In this document: piece by piece, positions 52,682-61,868 of the stretch
How the letters are laid out: each line of letters opens with the position of its first letter
Numbering within the stretch: position 1 is the first letter of the stretch
Source: Solimonas soli DSM 21787
GTDB taxonomy: Bacteria > Pseudomonadota > Gammaproteobacteria > Nevskiales > Nevskiaceae
NCBI RefSeq assembly: GCF_000474945.1
Contig: NZ_AXDW01000004.1
Location: 310,001 to 374,000, forward strand
DNA: 64,000 bases
Direction of reading: 5' to 3'
Translations under genes and position numbers: made by a program
The notes under the pieces: generated by a model
Told to the model about the DNA's origin: nothing
The model's database searches: none
What the model saw: only the letters and a program-made list of their open reading frames with translations

Positions 52682-54973
52682 TCAGGGCTGGCCCTTCACC
52701 GGACCGAAGGCCGGCGGCGGCTTGCGGTGATGGGTCGCGGCTTCATAGGCGGAGCCGATCCTGATGAGGTTCGCCTCCTGCCCCGGCTCGGCCCAGAAGC
52801 CGACGTTGTACGGCAGGCCGACGCCGCCGAGCCGGGTTGGCGCGGCCGCCTCGACGCTCTCGTACTTCTTGCCGTCCGCGGAGAGCTTGAACTCGCCGTC
52901 ATAGATCGAGCCGGCGAAGCCGGCCGGCACGAAGACTTCCGGAATGCCGAGCATGGCGCCGTAGCCGAAGCCGTCGTTGCTGGTGCGCAGCTGCGCGCCG
53001 CCGATCTTGCCCTGCAGCTTCAGGTTCACCGGATTGACGAAGGCATCGAGACGGTTCTGCTCTAGCACCTTGGTCATCGCCATGCGCAGCGCGTCGCGGC
53101 GCTTGATCGTGTAGGTGATGGCATTGGTACGGATGTCCATCTCCTTGTTCTCCCAGTTCTTCATCGCCGCGCGGCGCACGTCGTTGTAGTACTTGGCGTT
53201 GGCATTGAGCGTCTGCCAGTCGTAGACGCGGCTGTCGCCGCGCAGCGTCAGGTACTGCGCGAACTGGAACGCGAAGGTGTAGCCGGTCACTTCGTCCGGA
53301 TTGGGCGGCGGATTGGCAAAGATGGTGCGGAAGTTCATGTTGTCCGGCAGCGGCGCCTTGTGCGCCGATACCGCGACGAGGTACTTGCGGCTGCCGACAT
53401 CCCAGCCCGGCACTGTGAACATGGGCTTGCCGTCCTTCTTCCACGAGAAGGTCTCCGGCATGTGGAACGGCAGGATTTCGGCGAAGGCGTCGCGGAAGCC
53501 GAACGTCATGTTCAGCATCAACGGATCGTCCGGATACTCGGGCGTGACGTCCTCGACCAACTCGGCGCCCAGATCCTTCAGTACCTGCAGCTCCTGGTTG
53601 ACGCCATCGCTGACCGCCGCCGCGCCGGGCGTCGATTTCACGTAGAGCTCGCGAATGACGCCGAGGCGCACGCCGGCCAGCGGCTTGCTGCCGCCGGCAC
53701 GCGTCGCCGCGGCGACGAACGCTCCCGGCTCCGTCGGCAGAACCGCACGCGGCGGTGCCGCGGTGAACGGATCGCGCGGATCGAAATAGCTGCCCGTGGT
53801 CTGGTCGCGGAAGGCGTCGAGGATCGTCGCCGCATCCTTCACCGAGCGGCACATGATGCCCGGACGGTCCTGATACGGATTGGCGCCGATGCTGCCGGCG
53901 AACGAGATCACGCCCTTGGTCGGCACCACCATGACCACGCTCTGGTAGTTGGCCGGACCGCGGCACGAGCCGCCGGTGGTCTCGCAGATCGAGCACATCG
54001 TCAGGTTGGCGGCCACCGCGACGCCCGAGCCGCCGCTCGAACCGCTGGTCTCACGCTCGGTGTCGTACGGGTTGCAGATCGTGCCGCCCCAGGTCGAACG
54101 CGAGCCGCCGGCGCCGATGTACGGATGCTCGACCTTGGCCGCGCCGCCCGGATCGCCGCTGCCGGCGTTGTACTCGGATTCGTTGGCCTCGGCATAGATG
54201 ATCGCGCCGGCGCTGCGCAGGCGCGACACCAGCGTCGAATCCTTCGGCGGCGCATCCATGCCGTAGTTGACGTCGGCACCGGCCGTGGTGCGCATGTCGG
54301 TGGAGTCGTAGATGCTCTTGTTGGCCATCGGCACGCAGTACAGCGGCATGGCCTTGAGGTCCGGCTTGCGGCCGTAGCGGGCATCCATCGCCGCGGCGGT
54401 CTCGATGGCGTCCGGCTGCTTGCGGAATTCCTCGCAGACCGTCGGCGCGCCGGCCGGCAGCGGCTGGCCCGGCGGCGCGTCGAACTTGCCCTTGCAGGTC
54501 ACCGAGCGCTCGCCGCGGATGTTGAGCACTTCCAGTGCGTTGACCTGCCCTGCATTCGGGATGCCGGCGACCATGCCATATTGCTGGTGGACGCTCGGGT
54601 CCGAAGCCGTCTTCTCCATGCGGCCGTAATCCGGCGTGTCGCCGCTGTACTTGCCGAAGTCGGGAACGATCCTGCTGATCGCGATGGTCTCGGTCGGGAA
54701 CTTGCGCGCCTGGCCGACCACTACCCTGCCCATGACCGAGGGTGCCTTCCGGCCGTCCGCCGTGACCAGTGCGGTGCACATGCCGTTGTAGGCCTTGGCG
54801 CGGGCGACGTAACCCTCGACGATCCGCTTGCACGTCACTTCGCCACTGCGGATGGCGTCGTGCATGCCGTCGATGGTGGCTTCTTCAAGATGGAATTCCG
54901 CGTGTACCGGATAGGCACACAAGGCGGAGACGGATACGACTAAGGCCTTCAGCGCTGCTCGCATCGACGACAT
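52682..54973 (-). CDS. Large exported amidase, parent of the pseudogene at 46601
   Basis: 763 residues from ATG 54973, with GGGGAG upstream. The Sec signal is ALKALVVSVSALCAYPVHA. The Lys motif is changed: MANKSIYDS (Lys near 219) replaces the usual (A/T)IKD. Cis-Ser is in SGSSGGSG and the nucleophile in TTGGSCRGPANY. It carries the Cys-containing insert also seen at 47381 and in the pseudogene. Bases 54329-54586 repeat 46952-47209 inverted, with one mismatch. It ends ATHHRKPPPAFGPVKGQP. Whether the altered Lys loop affects substrate choice is unknown. Confidence 0.92.
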   Translation of the reverse strand: MSSMRAALKALVVSVSALCAYPVHAEFHLEEATIDGMHDAIRSGEVTCKRIVEGYVARAKAYNGMCTALVTADGRKAPSVMGRVVVGQARKFPTETIAISRIVPDFGKYSGDTPDYGRMEKTASDPSVHQQYGMVAGIPNAGQVNALEVLNIRGERSVTCKGKFDAPPGQPLPAGAPTVCEEFRKQPDAIETAAAMDARYGRKPDLKAMPLYCVPMANKSIYDSTDMRTTAGADVNYGMDAPPKDSTLVSRLRSAGAIIYAEANESEYNAGSGDPGGAAKVEHPYIGAGGSRSTWGGTICNPYDTERETSGSSGGSGVAVAANLTMCSICETTGGSCRGPANYQSVVMVVPTKGVISFAGSIGANPYQDRPGIMCRSVKDAATILDAFRDQTTGSYFDPRDPFTAAPPRAVLPTEPGAFVAAATRAGGSKPLAGVRLGVIRELYVKSTPGAAAVSDGVNQELQVLKDLGAELVEDVTPEYPDDPLMLNMTFGFRDAFAEILPFHMPETFSWKKDGKPMFTVPGWDVGSRKYLVAVSAHKAPLPDNMNFRTIFANPPPNPDEVTGYTFAFQFAQYLTLRGDSRVYDWQTLNANAKYYNDVRRAAMKNWENKEMDIRTNAITYTIKRRDALRMAMTKVLEQNRLDAFVNPVNLKLQGKIGGAQLRTSNDGFGYGAMLGIPEVFVPAGFAGSIYDGEFKLSADGKKYESVEAAAPTRLGGVGLPYNVGFWAEPGQEANLIRIGSAYEAATHHRKPPPAFGPVKGQP
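54329..54586 (-). repeat. 258-bp inverted repeat, copy 2
   Basis: Reverse-complement partner of 46952-47209 with one mismatch, inside the amidase gene 52682-54973. The two copies flank about 7.1 kb containing one large amidase on the plus strand, the acetamidase remnant and one and a half amidases on the minus strand. Confidence 0.95.
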
Positions 54974-55145
54974 CGAATGGCTCCCCTGTCTAACGTGCCT
55001 CGGACTCCGGAATTCCGGCGGCAGACGCCCGCGCAAGCCGATGCCCCTGGCTGGAACGCGGAAGCTTGCAAGTCCCTCGGCTATTGGACGGGCGCCACGT
55101 CAGTCCCCCGACAGGGAAATCAAAAAAATCCCGATCGCCCGTCGC

Positions 55146-56792
55146 TCAGTGCCCGATGCGGTCGCCGGGAAGCGGCGGTGTGAACTTCGGCAGGCGTCGC
55201 GCGTGCGTCGCCTGCTCGAAGTCGTAGCCGTAGCCGAGCAGCGGGCCGTCGCTGAACGCCGGTCCGAGGAAGGAGACCGTCACCGGCAGGCCATCGGAAG
55301 TCATGCCGGCCGGTACAACGAGATCGGGATAGCCGGCCAGATTCGCGATGTTATAGGCCGAGGACTTCGGCTTCGCCGGTCCCGGATTCGGGGACGGCGC
55401 GATCAGCGGCGCGGCGTTCGGCGTGCTGAGGTAGACGATGGCGTCGAGACGGTCCTTCTGCAGCACCGCGTCGACGGCGCCCTTCACCATCGCCATGCCC
55501 TGGTTCTTCGCAACCCGGTACGCGGGATCGTCGATCGCTGGTGCGTGCGCCTGCGTGTAGTTCAGCCCGTAGGCTTTCTGCGGGCTTCGATAGTGCGTCG
55601 CCGGATCATTCGCGAGGCGCGCGAGATCGGCGAGTGTCTTCGGGAACTGCGGGCCGAGGGTCTTGAGATAGTCGGCGATCTGCGCCTTGAACTCGGCGGC
55701 GCAGATGATCGACGCCAGTTCGTTGTGCGCCGCCAGCAGGTAGTCGGGGTAGTGCACGTCGACGGTCGCCGCGCCCAGGGAACGAAGCGTCCGCACGGCC
55801 GCCTCGAACACCGTGTCGACGTCCGCGTTCTGGCCGCCGAAGTCGCGGGCGATGCCGATGCGCCGCCCCCTGAGCGCGCCGCGCCGGAGAAAGGCCGTGT
55901 AATCGCTCTCGACACGCCCCTGAGCGCGCAACGTCATCGCGTCCGCCGGATCGACGCCGGCCATCACGTTCAGCGCATAGGCGACGTCGTAGACGCTGCG
56001 CGCCATCGGTCCCGCCGTATCCAGCGACAGCGCCAGCGGCACGATGCCGTCGCGCGACAACAGGCCATTGGTCGGCTTGAGGCCGACGATGCCGGTCGCC
56101 GACGCGGGACCGCGCACCGAGCTCGTGGTATCGCTGCCCATGCCGAACTGCGCGAAGCCGGCGGCGATGGCGGCCGCCGTGCCGGTGCTCGAGCCGGCCG
56201 GACCGTGGTCCAGCTCGTGTGGGTTGCGTGTCTGGCCGCCCATCGAGCTGAAGCCGTTCGGAATCGCCGCGGCCTTGTAGTCGGCCGGATCGGTCGAGCC
56301 GCTGACGCCGCCGCCGGCGGCGAACTCGTGCAGATTGAGCTTGGCGACGATGACCGCACCGGCGTCGCGCAGCTTCTTCACGACAAAGGCGTCGTCGGGC
56401 GGCATGCTGCCGGCGAGCAGTTGCGAACCCGCCGTCGTCGGCAGGTCGAAGGTGTCGAAGTTGTCCTTGAGCACGATCGGGATGCCGTGCAACGGGCCGC
56501 GGATCCTGCCGGCCCTGCGTTCGGCGTCGCGCTGCCGCGCCTCGTCCAACGCATGCGCGTTGAGTGTGATCACCGCGTTGATCATCGGGCCTTTCTTGTC
56601 GTACGCATCGATGCGCGCGAGGTACGCGCGCAGCAACTGCTCGGACGTCAGCGAACCGTCGGCGAACGCGGCGTTGACGTCGGCGATGGTCGCCGTATGC
56701 AGATCGATGGCGCTCCGCGCCGGTGGCGCGCCGAGCACAGCGAAGGCCATCAGGCCGGTGAGCGCAAGACGGCGACGCGGCCGCACGCTCAT
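55146..56792 (-). CDS. Sec-exported amidase (amidase-signature family)
   Basis: 548 residues. The signal peptide is RRRLALTGLMAFAVLGAPPARS. Lys in IVLKDNFDTFD lies near 109; cis-Ser is in AGSSTGTAAA and the nucleophile in SDTTSSVRGPASATG, where Thr-Ser replaces the usual Gly-Gly. The C-terminus is YDFEQATHARRLPKFTPPLP. It overlaps the amidase at 56789 by four bases (ATGA) and clearly arose from it or with it by tandem duplication. A 172-bp gap to the next gene downstream may hold another promoter. Confidence 0.94.
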   Translation of the reverse strand: MSVRPRRRLALTGLMAFAVLGAPPARSAIDLHTATIADVNAAFADGSLTSEQLLRAYLARIDAYDKKGPMINAVITLNAHALDEARQRDAERRAGRIRGPLHGIPIVLKDNFDTFDLPTTAGSQLLAGSMPPDDAFVVKKLRDAGAVIVAKLNLHEFAAGGGVSGSTDPADYKAAAIPNGFSSMGGQTRNPHELDHGPAGSSTGTAAAIAAGFAQFGMGSDTTSSVRGPASATGIVGLKPTNGLLSRDGIVPLALSLDTAGPMARSVYDVAYALNVMAGVDPADAMTLRAQGRVESDYTAFLRRGALRGRRIGIARDFGGQNADVDTVFEAAVRTLRSLGAATVDVHYPDYLLAAHNELASIICAAEFKAQIADYLKTLGPQFPKTLADLARLANDPATHYRSPQKAYGLNYTQAHAPAIDDPAYRVAKNQGMAMVKGAVDAVLQKDRLDAIVYLSTPNAAPLIAPSPNPGPAKPKSSAYNIANLAGYPDLVVPAGMTSDGLPVTVSFLGPAFSDGPLLGYGYDFEQATHARRLPKFTPPLPGDRIGH

Positions 56793-58432
56793 TTCAGCGT
56801 GTCGGACGGCAGCGCCGGCGTGTACTTCGGCAGGCGTCGCGCGTGCGTGGCCTGCTCGAAGTCATAGGCGTAGCCGATGATGGCGCCGTCGCTGAACGCG
56901 GGCCCCATGATCGAGATCGTCACCGGCAGTCCTTCGGGCGTCATGCCGGCCGGCACGACGATGTCCGGATAGCCGGAGAGATTGGCGATGTTGTAGCCGA
57001 GGGCGCGCGGTCCGTTCGGCTTCGGATCGGCGGGCGGCACGATCGGCGCCGCGGCCGCCGGACTGCTGAGATAGACGATGGCGTCGAGGCGGTACTTCTT
57101 CATCATCGCGTCGACGGCGCCCTTGACCAGCGCCATGCCCTGCTCCTTCGCGGCGAGGTAGAGCGGATCGTCGAGGTCGAGCGCCACCGAAGCGGTGTAC
57201 TTGAAGGCGAATGCCTTGTGCGGGTCCGGATATCCGGTCTTCGGATCGTTCGCCATGCGCACGAGATCGTCGAGCGTCTTCGGATAGCCGGGCTTGGTGG
57301 TCTTCAGGTAGTCGGCGATCTGTTTCTTGAATTCCGACTGCGTAATGAGGGAGTAGATGTTGTCCTTCGACGCCAGCATGTAGTCCGGATAACGGAAGTC
57401 GACCGTGACGGCGCCGAGCCGTCTCAGGCTTCCGACGGCCTGCTCGAAGACGGCGTCGGCGCCCGGGTTCTGACCGTAGAAATCGCGCGTGACGCCGATG
57501 CGCCTGCCCTTGAGCGCGCCCTTCTTCAGGTAAGCGGTGTAGTCCTTCTCGACGCGGCCTTCGGCGCGCTTCGTCATGTCGTCGGCCGGATCGACGCCGG
57601 CGAGCACGTTGAGCGCCACGGCGATGTCGGTGACGCTGCGCGCCATCGGGCCGCCGGTATCCAGCGACAGCGCCAGCGGGATGATGCCGTCGCGCGAAAC
57701 CAGGCCGTTGGTCGGCTTGAGGCCGACGATGCCGTTGACCGACGACGGGCCGCGCACCGAGCTGTGCGTGTCCGTGCCCATGCCGAACTGCGCGAAGGCG
57801 GCCGCGATGCCGGCGCCGGTGCCGCCGCTCGAACCCGACGGACCCTTGTCGAGGTCGTGCGGATTGCGCGTCTGCCCGCCCAGCGAGCTGTAGCCGTTCG
57901 GCACCGCTCCGGCCTTGAGTACCTCGGGATCCTTGGCGCCGCCGACGCTGCCGCCGCCAGCCGCGAACTCCGAGAGGTTCATCTTGGCCAGGATGATGGC
58001 GCCGGCGTCGCGCAGGCGCTTCACGGTGAAGGCGTCGTCCGGCGGGACACTGCCCTTGAGCAGCCACGAACCCGCCGTGGTCGGCATGTCGAAGGTGTCG
58101 TAGTTGTCCTTCAGCACGATCGGGATGCCATGCAGTGGGCCGCGCAGCTTGCCGGCGCGACGCTCGGCGTCGAGCTGCTTGGCCTCGTCGAGCGCCTTCG
58201 GGTTGAGCAGGATCACGCTATTGATCGTCGGTCCTTTCTTGTCGTAAGCGTCGATGCGCGTGAGGTAGGCCCTGGTCAGTGCCACCGACGTCAGCGAGCC
58301 CCGGGCCATCGCCGCCTCCAGCTCGGGCACCGTCGCCGTTTCGATGTCGAGCGGCGCGGCCCGGGCCGGCAGCGCGAGCGCCAGCGTGAGCAGCAGGAGC
58401 GGCAGGAGCGAAGGGGTCCGCGGCAGGGTCAT
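56789..58432 (-). CDS. Sec-exported amidase (amidase-signature family)
   Basis: 547 residues from ATG 58432. The signal peptide is SLLPLLLLTLALALPARA. Lys in IVLKDNYDTFD lies near 108; cis-Ser is in SGSSGGTGAG and the nucleophile in TDTHSSVRGPSSVNG. The ending is YDFEQATHARRLPKYTPALP. It is the closest relative of the downstream gene at 55146 and resembles the gene at 60224. It sits mid-operon, 34 bp after the Tat amidase at 58467. Substrate unknown. Confidence 0.94.
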   Translation of the reverse strand: MTLPRTPSLLPLLLLTLALALPARAAPLDIETATVPELEAAMARGSLTSVALTRAYLTRIDAYDKKGPTINSVILLNPKALDEAKQLDAERRAGKLRGPLHGIPIVLKDNYDTFDMPTTAGSWLLKGSVPPDDAFTVKRLRDAGAIILAKMNLSEFAAGGGSVGGAKDPEVLKAGAVPNGYSSLGGQTRNPHDLDKGPSGSSGGTGAGIAAAFAQFGMGTDTHSSVRGPSSVNGIVGLKPTNGLVSRDGIIPLALSLDTGGPMARSVTDIAVALNVLAGVDPADDMTKRAEGRVEKDYTAYLKKGALKGRRIGVTRDFYGQNPGADAVFEQAVGSLRRLGAVTVDFRYPDYMLASKDNIYSLITQSEFKKQIADYLKTTKPGYPKTLDDLVRMANDPKTGYPDPHKAFAFKYTASVALDLDDPLYLAAKEQGMALVKGAVDAMMKKYRLDAIVYLSSPAAAAPIVPPADPKPNGPRALGYNIANLSGYPDIVVPAGMTPEGLPVTISIMGPAFSDGAIIGYAYDFEQATHARRLPKYTPALPSDTLK

Positions 58433-58466
58433 GGCGTGAAATCCCGGATGTGCGAGGTGGCGTGGA

Positions 58467-60215
58467 TCAGGCGACGGCGAACAGCGGCGGTTGCCTGAGG
58501 TGGAAGGCGGTGGCGTCCTGGTAGGCCTTGGCAAGCGCGAGCAGCCGCGCCTCGGCGTACGGCTGCGCCATGAACAGCACGCTGGTCGGGGCACCGCTGG
58601 CGGCAAAGCCGTTGGGCAGCGCGAGGCCCGGATAGCACGCGAGATTCGCCATCTGCGAATGGCGCTGGCAGGGGCTGGGAAGCGGCGCGTCGGCGCCTTC
58701 GGGCGGACGCGGCTCGCCCAGCGTCGACGGCGCGAGATAGACATCGACGCCCGCCGTCGCAGCAGCGAGCTCGCGCATCATGATCGAGCGCATGCGCTGC
58801 GACTGCAGATAATCGACGGCGGGAATCAGGCGGCCGGCGCGGAAACGGTCGGCGCGGCCGGTGTTGGTCATCTGCCTGTAGCGGCCCGAGCGCAGCAGAT
58901 CGTCGAAGAAAACCGCCGCCTCGACGCTGAGTTGCACGGTCTCGATATCGAAGTCCGGCACGTTCAGCGGCACGAGCGTCACGCCCATCTCGCGCAGCTG
59001 GTCGAGCGTGGCCTGGTCGTTGCGCTTCCAGTCGGCATCGCGGCCGGCATCGTCGAACGCGGCCGGCAGGTAACCGACCTTGAGCCGGCGCCAGTCGAGC
59101 GTCGCGTCCCAGTTGAACGGGATCCCGCCGACCGACAGATCGCGGCCATCGGGCCTGGCGATCGCGCCGAGCACCACCGCGCAATCTTCGACGCTGCGGC
59201 ACATCGGCCCGAGGCGGTCCTGTGTCCAGCTCAGCGCCATCACGCCGTAGCGGCTGACGCGGCCGAAGGTCGGGCGCAGGCCGGTGACGCCGCAGCGCGC
59301 CGACGGGCTGAGGATGGAGCCGCCGGTCTCGGTGCCGATGGCGAACGGCACGCAGCCGGCGGCGGTCGCCGCGCCGGGCCCGGCCGACGAACCGCTGGAA
59401 CCTTCGTCGAGCCTCCACGGATTGTTGGTGCGACCGCCCCACCACTGATCGCCGCCGGCGAGCTCGCCGGTCGCGAGCTTCGCCAGCAGCACGGCGCCGG
59501 CCTCGCGCAGGATCTCGACGACGCTGGCGTCGTAGTCGAAGACCTGATCCTTGTACGCGCCCGAGCCCCAGGTCGTGCGATAGCCCTTGACCGAGATGAT
59601 GTCCTTGGCGCCCCAGGGCACGCCATGCAGCGGACCGCGGTCGTGGCCGGCGGCGAGTTCCGCGTCCGCCTGCTTCGCCTGCGCGATCGCCACGTCGTCG
59701 AGCATCGTCACCACGCAGTTGAGCCGCGCGTTGTGCTGGCGCAGGCGCGAGAGATACATCTGCGTCAGTTCCAGCGATGTGACCTGCCGGCTCTTGATCA
59801 GCGCCGAGAGCCGGGTGACCGGCCAGAACGCCACCGCTTCGAGATTCGCCGGACGCCGGACCTTGCCGGTCGCGGCGAAGCGCGGCGGCCGGTGCCGGCG
59901 CTCGACCACCATGCCGGGCGTCAGCGGACTGAAGTAGAACGGCGGCGCGACGTCGTTGGGAATCGTAGCCTCGCGGATCTTGCGCATGCGCGCGAGGCTC
60001 TGGGTGACCGGCTTGATCATGGCGTCGATCTCGGCGTCGCTGAATGCGAGGCCGGCGAGCGCGGCAGCGTCGCGGATCATCGCGGCGTCGACGCTGCCCG
60101 CGCCCTGCGCCTGCAGCTGCGCCCAGAGCACGCCAGGCAGCAGGGTGCCGGACAGTCCCAGCGAGGAGAACACCGCCAAAAAGCGGCGGCGCGAGGTTTC
60201 GACCGTCCGGTCCAC
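58467..60215 (-). CDS. Divergent Tat-exported amidase (amidase-signature family)
   Basis: 582 residues from GTG 60215, preceded by GAGGCG. The Tat leader is SRRRFLAVFSSLGLSGTLLP. A roughly 100-residue helical region precedes the core (SVDAAMIRDAAALAGLAFSDAEID, reminiscent of GatC-like or AtzF-like extensions). The triad is Lys in WGAKDIISVKG near 204, cis-Ser in GSSGSSAGPG and the nucleophile in TETGGSILSPSARCG. It is the only member of its subtype in the window. It lies between Sec-type amidases with gaps of 8 and 34 bp, so it is cotranscribed with them. Confidence 0.92.
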   Translation of the reverse strand: MDRTVETSRRRFLAVFSSLGLSGTLLPGVLWAQLQAQGAGSVDAAMIRDAAALAGLAFSDAEIDAMIKPVTQSLARMRKIREATIPNDVAPPFYFSPLTPGMVVERRHRPPRFAATGKVRRPANLEAVAFWPVTRLSALIKSRQVTSLELTQMYLSRLRQHNARLNCVVTMLDDVAIAQAKQADAELAAGHDRGPLHGVPWGAKDIISVKGYRTTWGSGAYKDQVFDYDASVVEILREAGAVLLAKLATGELAGGDQWWGGRTNNPWRLDEGSSGSSAGPGAATAAGCVPFAIGTETGGSILSPSARCGVTGLRPTFGRVSRYGVMALSWTQDRLGPMCRSVEDCAVVLGAIARPDGRDLSVGGIPFNWDATLDWRRLKVGYLPAAFDDAGRDADWKRNDQATLDQLREMGVTLVPLNVPDFDIETVQLSVEAAVFFDDLLRSGRYRQMTNTGRADRFRAGRLIPAVDYLQSQRMRSIMMRELAAATAGVDVYLAPSTLGEPRPPEGADAPLPSPCQRHSQMANLACYPGLALPNGFAASGAPTSVLFMAQPYAEARLLALAKAYQDATAFHLRQPPLFAVA

Positions 60216-60223
60216 GTTGCGCC

Positions 60224-61843
60224 TCAGCGCGCGACGATGTCGGTCGGCAGGGCCGGCGTGTACTTCGGCAGCGCGATGGCGTGCGTCGCCTGCTCGAAGT
60301 CGTAGGCGTAGCCAAGCAGCCGGCCTTCGCTCCACGCGCGGCCGAAGAAGGAGATCGTCACCGGCAGGCCGCCTGGCGTCATGCCGGCAGGAACGATGAT
60401 GTCGGGAAAGCCGGTCTCGTTGGCAAGCGCCGCCGGGCCGCTCATGCCGCCGCCCGCGGCCGGCGCCTGACGCGCCTCGCCGATTTCACCCGCCGGGCGC
60501 GGCACGCTCGGGTAGATCATCGCGTCGAGCCTGTGCTGCGCGAACAGACCCTCGATCACCGCTGTGGTCAGCGCCAGACCCTGATTCTTCGCGGCGAGAT
60601 AGAGAGGATCGTCGATGCCCGGCGCCTTCGCCATCTTCGCCATGCTGTCGCGCTTCCACGGACTCGTGTAGGCGGTCTTCGGATCGCGAGCCTTGGCGAC
60701 CAGTTCGTCGATCGTGCGCGGGAAGCCGGGCCTGAGCGTCTTGAGATAGTCGGCGATCTGCGCCTTGAATTCGATGTCGATCATCATCGTGTGCATCGGG
60801 CCGATGCCACGCACGAGGAACTCCGGCAGCTTGACCGGATCGACGATGGTGGCGCCGAGCGTCTGCAGCCTGAGGATGGCCTGCTCCATCACGAAATCGG
60901 TCTGCGGGCTCTGGCCGAAGAAATCGCGCATCACGCCGATGCGTGCACCCTTCAGCGAGCCCTTCTTGAGAAACTTCGTGTAGTCGGTCTCGAAATGACC
61001 GGCGCTGGCCGCCGTCGCCGGATCGGCCTTGTCGACGCCGGTCATGGCGCCGAGCGCGATGGCGCAGTCGGCGACGCTGCGGCACATCGGGCCACCGGTG
61101 TCGAACGACAGCGCCAGCGGGATGATGCCGTCGCGGCTCAGCAGGCCGCGTGTCGGCTTGACGCCGACGATGCCGTTGGCCGACGACGGATTGCGGATCG
61201 AGCCCGCCGTGTCGCTGCCGAGCCCGAACTGCGCGAAGGCTGCGGCGATACCGGCGCCGGTACCGCCGCTCGACCCGGAGGGGCCGCGCGAGGGATCGTG
61301 CGGATTGTGCGTCTGGCCGCCGAGCGAACTGTAGCCATTCGGCGCACCACCGCTGTACGCGAACTCGTGCAGGTTGACCTTGGCGAGGATCACCACGCCG
61401 GCGCCGCGCAGCTTCTTCACCATGAAGGCGTCGTCCTTCGGGATCGAGCCGAGCAAGAGCTGCGAGCCGCCGGTGGTCTGCAGATCGTAAGTGTCGTAGT
61501 TGTCCTTGAGCAGGACGGGAATGCCGTGCAGCGGACCGCGCACATGGCCGGCGCGGCGTTCGGCGTCGAGCGCGCGTGCCTGCTCGATCGCGTTCGGATT
61601 CAGCGTGATGACCGCATTGACGTGCGGCCCCTGCTGGTCATACGCGTCGATGCGCGCCAGATAGGCGCGGGTGAGCGCCTCCGCGCTCAGCGCGTCGTCG
61701 CGCATTGCCGCGCCGAGTTCGGCGATGGTCGCCGTGGTGATGTCGAGCGCCCGGGCGGGCAGCGCAGCGGCGACGCCGGCCAGGGTCGCGCCGAACAGCA
61801 GCGCATAGCGCGAGAACAGAGGGAACGCGGAAGCGAGGCGCAT
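60224..61843 (-). CDS. Sec-exported amidase (amidase-signature family)
   Basis: 539 residues from ATG 61843. The signal peptide is YALLFGATLAGVAAALPARA. Lys in VLLKDNYDTYD lies near 113; cis-Ser is in SGSSGGTGAG and the nucleophile in SDTAGSIRNPSSANG. The C-terminus is YDFEQATHAIALPKYTPALP. It is of the same subfamily as 55146, 56789 and 36207. It starts 25 bp after the large amidase at 61869 and ends 8 bp before the next start. No strong ribosome site is seen, so translation may depend on coupling. Confidence 0.93.
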   Translation of the reverse strand: MRLASAFPLFSRYALLFGATLAGVAAALPARALDITTATIAELGAAMRDDALSAEALTRAYLARIDAYDQQGPHVNAVITLNPNAIEQARALDAERRAGHVRGPLHGIPVLLKDNYDTYDLQTTGGSQLLLGSIPKDDAFMVKKLRGAGVVILAKVNLHEFAYSGGAPNGYSSLGGQTHNPHDPSRGPSGSSGGTGAGIAAAFAQFGLGSDTAGSIRNPSSANGIVGVKPTRGLLSRDGIIPLALSFDTGGPMCRSVADCAIALGAMTGVDKADPATAASAGHFETDYTKFLKKGSLKGARIGVMRDFFGQSPQTDFVMEQAILRLQTLGATIVDPVKLPEFLVRGIGPMHTMMIDIEFKAQIADYLKTLRPGFPRTIDELVAKARDPKTAYTSPWKRDSMAKMAKAPGIDDPLYLAAKNQGLALTTAVIEGLFAQHRLDAMIYPSVPRPAGEIGEARQAPAAGGGMSGPAALANETGFPDIIVPAGMTPGGLPVTISFFGRAWSEGRLLGYAYDFEQATHAIALPKYTPALPTDIVAR

Positions 61844-61868
61844 GGACGAATCCGTCTGTGGAAGGAAA

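Noticed and set aside
50489-53065. 858-codon plus-strand open frame opposite two large amidases
   Set aside because: No recognisable protein features; both amidases on the other strand are intact.
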